DNA of 64,000 nt, taken from assembly GCA_016868315.1 (NCBI GenBank), contig VGHE01000005.1, forward strand, positions 124,001 to 188,000, given 5' to 3'. A program made the position numbers and the translations under genes. The number at the start of each line of letters is the position of its first letter. Position 1 is the first letter of the stretch. Shown piece by piece: positions 57,438 to 64,000 of the stretch. Source of the DNA: Betaproteobacteria bacterium. Its GTDB lineage: Bacteria; Bdellovibrionota_B; Oligoflexia; Silvanigrellales; Silvanigrellaceae. The notes under the pieces are model-generated. The model ran no database searches, was not told where the DNA came from, and saw only the letters and a program-made list of their open reading frames with translations.

Positions 57438-57680
57438 GTGTTGAAATCTGTCGGTTGGTTTCTGGGAGCAGGCCTAACGTGGCTGTTTCTATTTTCACTG
57501 CCCATCGGTTCTGGCAAAACACTTTATCAGCTGGGGCAACACTTCATTATTAAAACTTCGCCTGTGCAGTGGTTGGGAAGCAAAATCTCGACCGGCTATG
57601 AAGCCACTCTCGAGGCAACCAACGAAAGTGAATTGACCGATACCGTTCGCGAACTTCCCGAGAAGCTCTCCCGCCGCTGA
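57438..57680 (+). CDS. Small membrane protein, unknown
   Basis: 80 residues from the GTG at 57438, with AGGAG six bases upstream; a longer frame from 57390 has no ribosome-binding site. One hydrophobic segment (VGWFLGAGLTWLFLFSLPIG) is followed by a short polar tail with TNESELTDTVREL. It is a plausible single-pass membrane protein, but no family is recognised. Confidence 0.5.
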   Translation: MLKSVGWFLGAGLTWLFLFSLPIGSGKTLYQLGQHFIIKTSPVQWLGSKISTGYEATLEATNESELTDTVRELPEKLSRR

Positions 57681-57741
57681 AATAAAGCGCTCTTACAATG
57701 CGACCGCCTTGAAAGGCAGAGCTTGTGGGAGCTGCATTCAC

Positions 57742-59148
57742 TTATTCCAATGCAACAGTATCGGGTAAAAAACGACTCGCAAATGGCCATGGGAGCACCC
57801 CCTGGATGCTTGCGGCATTCATGAGAAGTGCAATCAGACGATCTAGACCAAGTGCGTTGCCGATGCATGGATAGATGCCACGTGTCAGACAGGTATCGAA
57901 CTGTGGATCCAAAAAAATCTCAGGCCGCTCTTGCTGAAGTCCAAGAAGTCGAGCGTGGTAATCCTTCGAATCAACAAGCTCTTTATAGCCATTGCAGATC
58001 TCTGCACCAAAAACATAAAGCTCAAACCGGTCAACATAGAATGGCTGAGTTGCACTCGTCGCTGCAAGTGCCCCCATACGCTTCGGATAATGAGTCACGA
58101 AGCACGCTTGCTGTGTTTTCAAAAAGGGCTCCACAAATTCCATGAAAACTTTACAAAAAACATCATCCCAGGTGTCTGTGGCGGCAATAGAAATGCATTT
58201 CTCAGCCGCTCTATTTCTGAATTCATCAGTATCAGCGAGCGCCTTGAGATCGAGGTTAACGAGCTTCAGAAACAAACTCTCAATTGTAAATCGAGGCCAA
58301 CACCCTTGCGGAAGCGCATCGACACTGCCAACAGCCTGAGCGACGCACTCCACAACCCTCTGCGTCTCACTCAAGAGGTCATCGAAATCCTCGCCCTGAC
58401 GATACCACTCAAGCATCAGGAATTCAGGGTCGTGGTGAGCAGAGAGTTCACCATTGTTGCGGTATGCATGATCGAGCGAAAAGATACGCTCGCTGCCCTC
58501 ACACATTATTTTTTTTAACGCTAACTCAGGACTCGTTGGCAACTGCAAAGGCCACTGCTGACCGCGGTGATCTGTGTAGTGGGTCACAAATGAATTCAAG
58601 TAGCGTTCAAGCCCGCCAGATGGCACCAGTGTGGGTGGATCCAATTCAAGATACCCGTCAGCCAAAAAAAGCAAGCGGGTGCGCTCAATCGCGCAGGAGC
58701 GCGCACGCAGCCGTGACAACCGCTCTGACGTTCGAGTTTGGAAATACTGAGTCTGAGTGCGAGACACTTCGGCCGAAGGAAAATCAGGGGCATGTGCAGG
58801 GTCTGGAATGAAAGGGAGAGTCCAACGCGCCACATCCTCTCCAGCCACCCAAACCAGAGACTCAACGAGAAGCAAAGTTGACGTTTGAAGTTCAACAACG
58901 AAGGAGTTCGTCTGAGATGAACTGCTTCGTTGCTCTGTCTTGGTGCTCATCTCGAGCCGATAAATACGCCCCGCAACAGGCTGTGCAGCCGCAGCGCTCG
59001 GCAGAAGCGAAACAGGCCAAATCGCTCCTGAGCCATCGGAAAAACCGAACAGGCTGTCCTGCACAAAGCAGCGCCCAAAGGCAACCCTAGGCCGACAGGA
59101 TTGAACACTCCTCAGTTCAAAAATCTCTCGGAGTGAATAGCGAGTCAT
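57742..59148 (-). CDS. epmA: Lysyl-tRNA synthetase-like ligase (EpmA/GenX family)
   Basis: 468 residues. The C-terminal 350 residues match the class II catalytic core without a full LysRS anticodon-binding domain: PTSPELALKKIM, motif 2 region AYRNNGELSAHHDPEFLMLEWY, KELVDSKD and motif 3 GNALGLDRLIALLMN. EpmA lysylates elongation factor P. About 115 extra N-terminal residues (FGFSDGSGAIWPVSL) may form an OB-like domain, so this is longer than the usual 325. Translationally coupled to the upstream LonB-like gene (ATGA overlap). EpmB and efp are not nearby. Confidence 0.8.
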   Translation of the reverse strand: MTRYSLREIFELRSVQSCRPRVAFGRCFVQDSLFGFSDGSGAIWPVSLLPSAAAAQPVAGRIYRLEMSTKTEQRSSSSQTNSFVVELQTSTLLLVESLVWVAGEDVARWTLPFIPDPAHAPDFPSAEVSRTQTQYFQTRTSERLSRLRARSCAIERTRLLFLADGYLELDPPTLVPSGGLERYLNSFVTHYTDHRGQQWPLQLPTSPELALKKIMCEGSERIFSLDHAYRNNGELSAHHDPEFLMLEWYRQGEDFDDLLSETQRVVECVAQAVGSVDALPQGCWPRFTIESLFLKLVNLDLKALADTDEFRNRAAEKCISIAATDTWDDVFCKVFMEFVEPFLKTQQACFVTHYPKRMGALAATSATQPFYVDRFELYVFGAEICNGYKELVDSKDYHARLLGLQQERPEIFLDPQFDTCLTRGIYPCIGNALGLDRLIALLMNAASIQGVLPWPFASRFLPDTVALE

Positions 59149-61790
59149 CTCTTCACAGAGCGCTTCTTGGGGGTTTTAGCAGCTCGTGCTGCCACCTTCT
59201 TCTCTTTGCTGGCCTTACGCAGCTCAGCCTTCTTTTCTTCCTGTCCGGACTTCGGATGAAGAGCTTTGGCCACCTCTGCAAAAGCGCTGCCTGGTGCGAA
59301 ACGTTGCTTCTTTTCGTCCCATTCGCCCGCTGCGAAACCAGTCAGAAGCTCAAACGCTTCCTCGACTCGGGTCACTGTCCAGATGTGGAAATCACCGCGC
59401 TCCACAGCTTCGCGAACCTCGCGCTGGAGCATCAAATGCTTCATATTCTGAACGGGAATAATCACACCTTGACGTTTATTGAAGCCTTTTATTTTACAGA
59501 CGCGATAGAAGCCTTCGACTTTTTCATTGATGCCACCTACGGGCTGCACCTCACCGAACTGGTTCACAGAACCTGTCACGGCGATGCTCTGATCAATAGG
59601 CAAATTCGCAAGAGTGCTGAGGATCAAAACCATTTCAGCCAGGGTTGCTGAGTCACCATCCACGCCACTGTAGTTCTGTTCAAAACAGATGGTCGCAGCG
59701 AGCACAACAGGATCTTTGCGTCCGAACACAGCATTTATCCAGCTCGTCAGAATCGAAATACCCTTATTGTGAATCTTGCCGGAGAGGGCGGCATCGCGCT
59801 CGATATTCACAATTCCAGGTTTGCCTTTGTAGGTTCGACAGGTGATGCGTGTTGGCATACCGAACGATACATCGCCCAGGTTGTAAACCGCCAGACCGTT
59901 GATTTCCCCCACGCGGCGTGAATTCGCAGAAATTAGAATGTCACCACGAGTGACCATCTCACTCAGGTGATCCTGGACAAGCGCCGAGCGGAAGTAACGC
60001 TCATCAACGGCCTTCTCAACATCTTCGCGGGAAATTCGTTTAGCCTTGCGCTCTTTGGCCATAAAATCGGCTTCGATGGTCAGATCTTTGATGAGGCTGA
60101 AGCGGGTCGTGAGCTTGTCCTGGTCATCGACAATCCGGCTGCTGTATTCAACAATGCTTGCGATCGCAGACGCCTCGAAGGGCAAAAGATTTTCGACCTG
60201 CGTGCGGGTTGAAACGAAATTGATGTAGTCCTTGATGGTTTCTTCGTTTCTGGGCATCTGTAAATCGAAATCCGCTTTAATTTTAAAGATCTTGTTAAAG
60301 TCTTCATCGAATTGATACAGCATCCGATAGACCCAATCAGAACCAATGAGCACGATTTTCACGTTGAGTGCGATAGGCTCCGGGCGAAGACCGCTTGTTG
60401 GCAGAATACTGTACTGCTCGCCAAGATCTTCAATAAATAGCTTTTGGTTTTTGAGGACTCTCTTGAGCGTGTCCCAGACCTGCGGATTTCTTAGGACGTC
60501 GATGGTATTGAGAACGAGATAACCACCGTTGGCTCGCGCAAGTGCACCTGCCTTGATCATCTTGAAGTCGGTTGTGTAGATACCGTATTCAATATTTTTC
60601 TCAATTTTCCCGAACAGATTGTAAAACGTCGGGTTGGTTTCAATAACAATCGGAGCACCTTTGGTCTCGGTGTTGTCCACAAAGACATTGACGCGATAAG
60701 GCAAATAGGAGTCACCTTTTCTAAGGTGATGAGGCACGGGGCTTTCATCGCCCTCTCCATCTTCATCATCTTCATCTTTTGCAAAGTCTTCGATGTTTTC
60801 GAGCAGGTGCTCCTTGGCTTCGTTCAGGTAATTCACAATTGCTGAGTTGTTTGCATACTCTTTGAGAAGAGGCTGCATTGCAGCGCTCACCACGTAGTCG
60901 CCAATTTCTGAGCGCAGCGACTCGAGCTTTTGCTTTGTTTCATTTTCGATAGCACGAACCTTACGGGCAAAGTCGAGAACTTCAGGTTCCAACTGATTGC
61001 GCTCAAGTTCTATTTTTTCCTTTTGGTCATCGCTCAGGTCAGCATAGTCTTTTTCCGACAACGGTTTTCCATCAACAATCGGAACGGTGACGATACCCAT
61101 CCGTGTGGATTTCACGCCAAAGTTCATAGCCTTCGAAGTTCTCTCGAGTTCGCTGAAGAGCTTCGCTTTTTTCTCATTGCTCGAGTTCACTGTCGAATTG
61201 ACGTTGTTCTCATATTCTTCAGACTGCAGAGCATCAGGTATCTCGGTGCCGAGTTGCTCAATCAACTCGTCCATATCTTTCTTAAACTTCTTGGCCATAC
61301 CTGTGGCCACTTCAATGGCGCGAGGCGATTCTGTGTTCTTGAAGTTGTAAACGTAAATCCAATCTGAGGGAGTCTTCTGCGTTTCTGCAGTTTTCTTCAG
61401 AAAGCCGCGAATGACGCTTGTTTTGCCAGTACCTTGAACACCTGCAACATAGATATTGTAGCCAGGCTTTTGCACACCCAACCCCACAGTGATTGCGCGC
61501 ACTGCTCTGGCTTGCGAAATAATCTCGTAATTGGGTACCTTGGCTGCATTTTTGCGAACAGTGTCGCCGTCAATGCCACAGTGCCTGAAGACCTCGTCAC
61601 CGTTCAGACGCCTGAAACTGCGACGCGTCTTGTCAATCTTGGCATCGACAGGAAAATCTTTGTCACGCTGTGCCAAGAGTTGAAGAGTCACCGAGCTTCC
61701 GCTCGCGGTGGATGAGCTCGCCTTCGCAGCTTTGCTCGTTCCACTCTTCCGAACAACCGTCTTTTTGGTTTTGGTCTGTTTTTTCTTCAC
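59145..61790 (-). CDS. LonB-like AAA+/S16 serine protease
   Basis: 881 residues from the GTG at 61790 (AGGA six bases upstream); a GTG at 61850 would add 20 residues but has no proper site. Basic N- and C-terminal tails (KKKQTKTKKTVVRKSG; AAKTPKKRSVKR). Walker A is AGVQGTGKTS. A long coiled-coil insertion (about 180-330) precedes the second half. The Lon-type protease domain has catalytic Ser in GVDGDSATLAEM and Lys in GGINEKVEGFY. Energy-dependent cytoplasmic proteolysis is likely; substrates are unknown. Couples to the EpmA-like gene. Confidence 0.87.
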   Translation of the reverse strand: MKKKQTKTKKTVVRKSGTSKAAKASSSTASGSSVTLQLLAQRDKDFPVDAKIDKTRRSFRRLNGDEVFRHCGIDGDTVRKNAAKVPNYEIISQARAVRAITVGLGVQKPGYNIYVAGVQGTGKTSVIRGFLKKTAETQKTPSDWIYVYNFKNTESPRAIEVATGMAKKFKKDMDELIEQLGTEIPDALQSEEYENNVNSTVNSSNEKKAKLFSELERTSKAMNFGVKSTRMGIVTVPIVDGKPLSEKDYADLSDDQKEKIELERNQLEPEVLDFARKVRAIENETKQKLESLRSEIGDYVVSAAMQPLLKEYANNSAIVNYLNEAKEHLLENIEDFAKDEDDEDGEGDESPVPHHLRKGDSYLPYRVNVFVDNTETKGAPIVIETNPTFYNLFGKIEKNIEYGIYTTDFKMIKAGALARANGGYLVLNTIDVLRNPQVWDTLKRVLKNQKLFIEDLGEQYSILPTSGLRPEPIALNVKIVLIGSDWVYRMLYQFDEDFNKIFKIKADFDLQMPRNEETIKDYINFVSTRTQVENLLPFEASAIASIVEYSSRIVDDQDKLTTRFSLIKDLTIEADFMAKERKAKRISREDVEKAVDERYFRSALVQDHLSEMVTRGDILISANSRRVGEINGLAVYNLGDVSFGMPTRITCRTYKGKPGIVNIERDAALSGKIHNKGISILTSWINAVFGRKDPVVLAATICFEQNYSGVDGDSATLAEMVLILSTLANLPIDQSIAVTGSVNQFGEVQPVGGINEKVEGFYRVCKIKGFNKRQGVIIPVQNMKHLMLQREVREAVERGDFHIWTVTRVEEAFELLTGFAAGEWDEKKQRFAPGSAFAEVAKALHPKSGQEEKKAELRKASKEKKVAARAAKTPKKRSVKR

Positions 61791-61852
61791 ACTCAGTCCT
61801 GCATCAGCAAAAATTGTCGATATGTTGTGATTGCATAAAAATTCTGCCACTC

Positions 61853-63727
61853 CTACAAGTGGTCTGGCAATGTTAGCGTCAGAGCCCCATCATCACGTGC
61901 TGCGGAATGACGCATTCTCTTTGTCGCACGTGATTCGCACAAATCACACTGACCACATTGCATGCGTGCGGAAAGGCTCGCGCCCGTCGGCCTTCCTGTA
62001 AAGAATGAGTTTGCGAACTGCATTCGACACTGATCCGCAAGAACAAAGCTCGAGAGTGCCTGCAGGCTCTGCCCAAGAGCTGAGCGCAGCCGAGTATAGC
62101 GGTCGAATTGTTGCATCAACTCGGCCAGTGAGCCCCCGAAGAGCAAACTTGCGCGCGCGTCTTCTTGAGAAATGATTTGAAAACTGAGTTCCGAACGTTC
62201 GGAATAATAACGCAGCACCTCAAAAACCTTCTCCCAGGCTAATTGCAGATCTTCGAGCATTTCTGAGAGAGAGAAGACTGCAAAAACGATGCCTTTCGAT
62301 TGATTACTCGGATTGAAACGCTGCCCAATCCACTCGAGCACCATTCTGCGCCGGGAAGGTCCCGGCGGGAGTTGTGAAGTCAGCACAGAAATCGATTCAA
62401 TGTGCTTGATTTCGAGCTTGACGAGATCGCTATTGGCAGAAGACTGGCCACCGCCGCAGCCAAGCATCTGCAAAATTCCGGAGATATTTTCAGCCGCCTG
62501 ATCGACGTCGCGCTCGTTTTTGTGAAAGCTTTGCAGCACTTTTTTGAGATCGTGACGTGGCACCAGACGCGCTTGTCCGGAACCTGGGAAGAAGTGCGCC
62601 ATCGCTCGAAATTGTTCGAGCAAGACTCCTGGCTCAGGCAACATTTTGTCGAACTGGAAGGAGCGGCGTTTGGGATCGGAGCCTGACCAAACGATCATCG
62701 CTTTGGCTTTTTCGCCCTGCCGACCAGCACGCCCCATCATTTGGAACAGTTCTTCTATGTTCCCTGGAAAACCAACCACAACAATCAGCTGTACGTCGGG
62801 CAAATCGATTCCCATTCCAAACGCCAGAGTCGCACAGATCACCACAGGACGCGCAGACTGGCGCAAATATTCTTCCACCGATCGACGCACATCTCGCTGC
62901 AAACCGGCATGATAAACCACTGCATTGAGACCGCATTTTTTTAGCTCTTGAGCTGCGTTCTGACACTGCTCGCGCCGCGGAAAATAAAGAATCGTCTTGC
63001 GTGAATCAGACGAGGTCACGAGACCTCGAACAACTGTCCAGCGCTCCTCTTCGGAGTAAACACGGACTGCGGAAACACCGATATTTTCGCGCAAGGGCCT
63101 GTCGACAATTTCTGTCACAGATCCCGGATCGGGAAAAAGCATTTCACGAATCAAACGGCGGCTTGATTTTGAGGCTGTGGCCGTCAATGCAAGCACCTTC
63201 CGGATATTCAGACCACGCAAAATTGAGGCCAGCTGAGCATATTCGGGGCGAAATGAATGCCCCCAAGACACCACGCAATGTGCCTCGTCAACCACAACCA
63301 TCCGAATCAAGAACCGCTTCAGGAAGCGTTGAAAGCTGAGGAGAGCCAAACGCTCTGGACTCACAAAAAGCAGACGCACTTGCCCACTCATGAGGCTTTT
63401 ATAGGCACTCCGACGCTCATCCTCAGATTGTTCAGAGCAAATAATTGCCGCAGGAATTCCTGCTTGAGTCATGCGCAAATATTGGTCGCGCATCAAGGCA
63501 ATGAGAGGACAGACGACAACTGTCATGCCCTCCGGAAAAAGCTGGCTCCCGAGAGCATAAATCAGTGTTTTGCCTGCACCCGTGGGTAAAGTGACGAGAA
63601 GTTGATCTTTCGAGAGAAGCCCTTTGAAGACCTCCCGCTGCTGAGGACGCAGGGTCTGGATTGAAAAATGTTTGAGAGCGAGCGCCTCAAGTTGCCCGAG
63701 GACTGCCTCCATTTCCGTCTCGACCAA
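61853..63727 (-). CDS. RecQ-family ATP-dependent DNA helicase
   Basis: 624 residues. Helicase motifs: FSIQTLRPQQREVF (0), LPTGAGKT (I), VVDEAHCVVSWGHSFRPEY (II plus RecQ loop), LALTATASKSSRR (III), ATLAFGMGIDLPDVQLIVVVG (V) and QMMGRAGRQG (VI). A zinc-binding cysteine group near the end (CRMQF ... CGQCDLC) resembles RecQ's zinc site. No clear HRDC domain. The start is TTG at 63727 with GGGG five bases before it; an ATG at 63712 is the alternative. Unwinds DNA 3' to 5', cytoplasmic. Confidence 0.9.
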   Translation of the reverse strand: MVETEMEAVLGQLEALALKHFSIQTLRPQQREVFKGLLSKDQLLVTLPTGAGKTLIYALGSQLFPEGMTVVVCPLIALMRDQYLRMTQAGIPAAIICSEQSEDERRSAYKSLMSGQVRLLFVSPERLALLSFQRFLKRFLIRMVVVDEAHCVVSWGHSFRPEYAQLASILRGLNIRKVLALTATASKSSRRLIREMLFPDPGSVTEIVDRPLRENIGVSAVRVYSEEERWTVVRGLVTSSDSRKTILYFPRREQCQNAAQELKKCGLNAVVYHAGLQRDVRRSVEEYLRQSARPVVICATLAFGMGIDLPDVQLIVVVGFPGNIEELFQMMGRAGRQGEKAKAMIVWSGSDPKRRSFQFDKMLPEPGVLLEQFRAMAHFFPGSGQARLVPRHDLKKVLQSFHKNERDVDQAAENISGILQMLGCGGGQSSANSDLVKLEIKHIESISVLTSQLPPGPSRRRMVLEWIGQRFNPSNQSKGIVFAVFSLSEMLEDLQLAWEKVFEVLRYYSERSELSFQIISQEDARASLLFGGSLAELMQQFDRYTRLRSALGQSLQALSSFVLADQCRMQFANSFFTGRPTGASLSARMQCGQCDLCESRATKRMRHSAARDDGALTLTLPDHL

Positions 63728-63839
63728 GACCGCCCCTTTTTAGTGCATAAATTTGTGTTGCGGTTCCCACCTTAGCAGTCCCGACCTCCCGCGCAACCCC
63801 GAGCAGCCGAATCGTCTCAATTTCATCTCCCTGCAGCGA

Positions 63840-63868
63840 TTGGCCACAATTTCGGCAGGGTGTATAGT
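63840..63868 (+). promoter_or_regulatory. Candidate promoter upstream of the gene at 63897
   Basis: TTGGCC (63840-63845) and TATAGT (63863-63868) with 17-base spacing, followed 29 bases later by the ATG, in the divergent gap upstream of recQ. Confidence 0.5.
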
Positions 63869-63896
63869 CAGGCGTTGTCGTTTGGGAGGATGTGGA

Positions 63897-64000
63897 ATGC
63901 CACTTTGGCTGCGCATAACGCTGTTGAGCATCGTTGGTTTTTCGCTCGGGTTTGCGGGTATCTACTCACTCATGAACCAGGACGATGCTAATTCCCTTTC
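63897..64000 (+). CDS. Unknown exported or membrane protein, 3' end outside the window
   Basis: ATG at 63897 with GGGAGGA seven bases upstream. The 34 visible residues (MPLWLRITLLSIVGFSLGFAG...) are a basic n-region plus a hydrophobic segment, either a signal peptide or a membrane anchor. Nothing else can be read. Confidence 0.6.
   Translation, partial: MPLWLRITLLSIVGFSLGFAGIYSLMNQDDANSL

Noticed and set aside
1-64000. tRNA, rRNA, CRISPR or insertion sequences
   Set aside because: Gaps are short and show no tRNA TTCGA-type arm, spacer repeats or transposase; none supported.

Overview
The window is a densely packed chromosomal segment of moderate GC from a Gram-negative (diderm) bacterium. 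The diderm call rests on several lipoprotein signal sequences, outer-membrane-barrel-like proteins and a BamD-like assembly lipoprotein. A LonB-like AAA/S16 protease, an EpmA-like ligase, zinc-type S4, S14 and L36, and a plant-type methionine S-methyltransferase fit a former-deltaproteobacterial lineage such as Bdellovibrionota/Oligoflexia. That placement is inference; no rRNA is present to fix it. No tRNA, rRNA, CRISPR array, insertion sequence, phage gene or origin was seen. No gene-free stretch reaches 300 bases; the longest are about 170-190 bases, upstream of rpoB, MMT, the propionyl-CoA cluster and the last gene.

Layout. 1-5250 (+): the 3' part of an outer-membrane protein gene, then a lipoprotein, a phosphohexomutase and a short-chain dehydrogenase, the last three joined by 4-base stop/start overlaps. 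5323-10425 (-): two large membrane-anchored proteins of unknown function that look like degenerate sulfatase/alkaline-phosphatase-fold proteins. 10494-13246 (+): histidine ammonia-lyase with a Cys in place of the MIO serine, coupled to an FtsJ/RlmM-like rRNA methyltransferase. 13261-38500 (-): the core translation/transcription cluster, in transcript order rplK-rplA-rplJ-rplL-rpoB-rpoC, terminator, promoter, S10, spc and alpha genes through secY-adk-infA-rpmJ-rpsM-rpsK-rpsD-rpoA-rplQ. rplX (L24) is missing from its usual place, secE-nusG do not precede rplK, and rpsL-rpsG-fusA-tuf do not follow rpoC. A bidirectional terminator (13261-13290) closes the cluster.

38611-47478: two barrel-like envelope proteins flank a plus-strand pair, a full-length plant-type methionine S-methyltransferase (1076 aa) and a cytidylate-kinase-like P-loop protein. 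They are followed on the minus strand by an OsmC-CinA fusion and uridine kinase. 47647-54141 (+): a propionyl-CoA to succinyl-CoA operon: stand-alone B12-binding mutase subunit, carboxyltransferase, biotin carboxylase, separate biotin carrier, MeaB GTPase and methylmalonyl-CoA epimerase, ending in a BamD-like gene. The catalytic mutase subunit is not in the window. 54220-63727: a 3D-domain lipoprotein coupled to an MFS transporter, a YkgJ-type cysteine-cluster protein, a small membrane protein, then a RecQ-type helicase, a LonB-like protease and an EpmA-like ligase. A new plus-strand gene starts at 63897 and runs off the window.

The strongest leads are the bacterial MMT with an apparently intact PLP lysine in its aminotransferase-like half, the OsmC-CinA fusion, the paired degenerate phosphatase-fold proteins, the Cys-containing MIO triad in HutH, and the missing rplX. 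All calls come from reading the sequence and recalled family knowledge; no database search was run.
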